NCBI GenBank assembly: GCA_028290305.1
Contig: JAQGKC010000423.1
Span: forward strand, 1 to 6,662
Length of the DNA: 6,662 bases
Source of the DNA: Bradyrhizobium sp.
GTDB lineage: Bacteria; Pseudomonadota; Alphaproteobacteria; Rhizobiales; Xanthobacteraceae
Reading direction: 5' to 3'
The notes under the pieces were generated by a model, which made no database searches, had not been told where the DNA came from, and saw only the letters and a program-made list of their open reading frames with translations. Within the stretch, counting starts at the first letter, position 1, and the number at the start of each line of letters is the position of its first letter. Positions 5,283-6,662 of this stretch are shown here, piece by piece. The position numbers and the translations under genes were made by a program.

Positions 5283-6470
5283 TCACGCGGCGATCAGCTC
5301 CACGGGAAGACTCCCGAATTGCCTGACAGTGTTGTTGAGTTTGCGCTGGGGTTCCGCTGCTATCTCGATTCGCTGCACCCGAGATGCGATCGCCGTGAGA
5401 ATCATCTCCAACTCCAGCCGCGCGACCATTTGACCGACGCAAGCATGAATTCCAGTCCCGAAAGCGACATGACCTGCGGACTTGCGGTTGATGTCGAACT
5501 TGTCAGGATCATCCCATTTGCGCGGATCGCGATTGGCGGACGCCGTTATCATCAGGACCTTTGCATCCGGTGGCACCATGACGCCATCGAGCTCGATTGC
5601 CCTGGTCGTCGTGCGGAAGAACATCTGGACCGGCGACTCCCAGCGCAGGATTTCGTCGAACGTGGTCCGGATCAGCGACGGGTTGGCGCGGAGCGCCTGC
5701 CATTGTTCCGGATGCGTCGCAAATGCGTAGATGGCATTTCCGATCGCCGCGATCGTGGTGAGCCCGGCGGAAAGCAGCGACCGCACCAGCAGCGCCGCTT
5801 GCTCGGCAGTCATTTCGCCGCTGTCGACTGCCCCCCAGATCACCGCACCCATGCTCGAGGCGGACAGCGCGTCGCGCGCGCACCGCGCGGTGATCCAGGG
5901 AATGACCTTCGCAGCGTCGGCCATCGCCTGCTGGAATCGCGCGTTGCGCGGCCCGATGGCGTTGAACACCATATCGCCGTACGTCACGAGATTGCCAAGA
6001 CCGTCAGGGCCGAGCCCGATGGCTTGCGGAAACACGCTCAACGGATAAGCCTCGGCGATGTCCTTGACCGCATCGATGCGACCGCGGGCGATCAGGTCGT
6101 CGGCCAGCGACTCCGCGGCCTCCTTGAAGCTCTCCCGCATACCGGCCATCGCTTTGGCAGACAGCGCACGGTTCATGACGGCGCGGCTGCGCTCATGCAT
6201 CGGCGGATCGACTTCGGCGATGAGGCTTGCCGGCCGCCACGATTCGGATTGACGAAGATCGTCGATGCCGGTGCCGGCTGCCGAGCTGAATGTTTCCCAG
6301 TCGCGCAGGCCTGCATGGACCTCCGCGTAGCGCGCGCAGGCCCAAATGCGATGGCGCTCCAGCCAGACGGCAGGACCCGCATCGCGCAATTCCGCGAAGG
6401 ACGCATAGGGATCCGCGAGCACATCGTCCGCGAACGGGTCGATGAGGGAGATCGAGCTTGTGGCTTGCAT
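5283..6470 (-). CDS. Cytochrome P450, CYP199-like, predicted aromatic-acid monooxygenase lacking the I-helix acid
   Basis: This is a 395-aa soluble class I P450, slightly shorter than CYP199A2/A4 (about 410). ATG at 6470 is chosen because GGAGG lies eight bases upstream; an in-frame GTG at 6530 lacks such a site. Visible hallmarks, numbered from this start, are the ExxR motif at E273-R276; the heme loop FGTGIHACVG (338-347) with ligand C344; SANRDPRKWDDPDKFDI (311-327); and LNNTVR near the end (378-383), typical of CYP199. CYP199A enzymes of Rhodopseudomonas oxidise para-substituted benzoates such as 4-methoxybenzoate, using a ferredoxin and a reductase. Their carboxylate-binding residues, recalled as R92, S95, R243 and S244 of CYP199A4, correspond here to R79, S82, R230 and S231, all kept. 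The I helix reads SAGLTTIAAIG where CYP199A4 has SAGLDTTVNG, so the catalytic Asp position is missing. No ferredoxin or reductase gene is in the window. Confidence 0.95.
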   Translation of the reverse strand: MQATSSISLIDPFADDVLADPYASFAELRDAGPAVWLERHRIWACARYAEVHAGLRDWETFSSAAGTGIDDLRQSESWRPASLIAEVDPPMHERSRAVMNRALSAKAMAGMRESFKEAAESLADDLIARGRIDAVKDIAEAYPLSVFPQAIGLGPDGLGNLVTYGDMVFNAIGPRNARFQQAMADAAKVIPWITARCARDALSASSMGAVIWGAVDSGEMTAEQAALLVRSLLSAGLTTIAAIGNAIYAFATHPEQWQALRANPSLIRTTFDEILRWESPVQMFFRTTTRAIELDGVMVPPDAKVLMITASANRDPRKWDDPDKFDINRKSAGHVAFGTGIHACVGQMVARLELEMILTAIASRVQRIEIAAEPQRKLNNTVRQFGSLPVELIAA

Positions 6471-6477
6471 CGGGGAA

Positions 6478-6482
6478 CCTCC
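6478..6482 (-). promoter_or_regulatory. Ribosome binding site that sets the P450 start
   Basis: On the minus strand GGAGG precedes the ATG at 6470 with seven bases between. It decides in favour of the 395-aa protein over the 415-aa reading from the GTG at 6530. The CYP199-like sequence also begins just after this ATG. Confidence 0.8.
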
Positions 6483-6662
6483 GGAGCGGATGGCTTTGGA
6501 ACCGGATAGGATACCCATCGGCTCGGCCACCTTCGACTGTTGTCCTGCGCGTCACCCACGAGGGCCGCGCGTCATGAAGATTCGGACAGGCCCATTGCAC
6601 GATGATTTCAGCGCGGCGCCAAAGAACTACAGATGTAATGTCATGTTCCGGCCGACGAGATG

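Noticed and set aside
5319..6509. 396-aa open frame on the + strand opposite the P450.
   Set aside because: Very rich in Arg, His and Asp with no domain pattern. Long antisense frames are common opposite high-GC genes, and the P450 on the other strand is certain.
6540..6662. Possible promoter for the P450 (TTGGCG, 17 bases, TGCAAT, minus strand) and a loose GAAC/GTTC palindrome near 6620-6650.
   Set aside because: Both boxes match consensus poorly and the palindrome pairs only at its ends.

Overview
The window looks like an accessory, partly decaying stretch of an alphaproteobacterial chromosome, probably from the Bradyrhizobium/Rhodopseudomonas group (Nitrobacteraceae). This rests on protein resemblance recalled from memory: a CYP199-type cytochrome P450, a DUF5765-like membrane protein and several short proteins typical of that group. 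It also rests on the high-GC codon use of the right-hand half. No rRNA, tRNA, CRISPR array or transposase was found.

Layout. (1) 1-98: the last 31 codons of a Cro/CI (XRE) type helix-turn-helix regulator, + strand. (2) 99-239: intergenic DNA holding a nested inverted repeat. (3) 240-2282: a compact + strand operon of four uncharacterised genes. These are a 77-aa small protein, a TIGR04255-family protein joined to it by a TTGA stop/start overlap, a 181-aa protein with one hydrophobic segment, and a 163-aa protein rich in conserved-looking His/Asp motifs. It is more AT-rich than the rest of the window and looks transferred. (4) 2334-2761: a + strand gene remnant needing two frameshifts. (5) 2708-3472: an intact DUF5765-like membrane protein, - strand. 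(6) 3473-4048: no convincing gene. (7) 4049-4524: two short + strand genes, each broken by a single 1-nt frameshift. (8) 4505-5157: a - strand pair, of which the upstream member is a possibly real 103-aa ORF. The downstream member is broken by a 19-bp tandem duplication plus one extra base. (9) 5283-6470: an intact CYP199-type P450, - strand.

Two things stand out. First, the P450 keeps the heme cysteine, the ExxR motif and the residues that bind the benzoate carboxylate in CYP199A2/A4. However, it lacks the acidic residue of the I-helix acid-alcohol pair, as if one codon had been deleted. Second, the four-gene operon is tightly packed and translationally coupled and contains no protein of known biochemistry, so it is the best candidate for an undescribed system. 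No function can be assigned from sequence alone.

Four of the small genes around the intact ones are broken. The region between the operon and the P450 is therefore best read as a graveyard of accessory genes, unless assembly errors explain the frameshifts.
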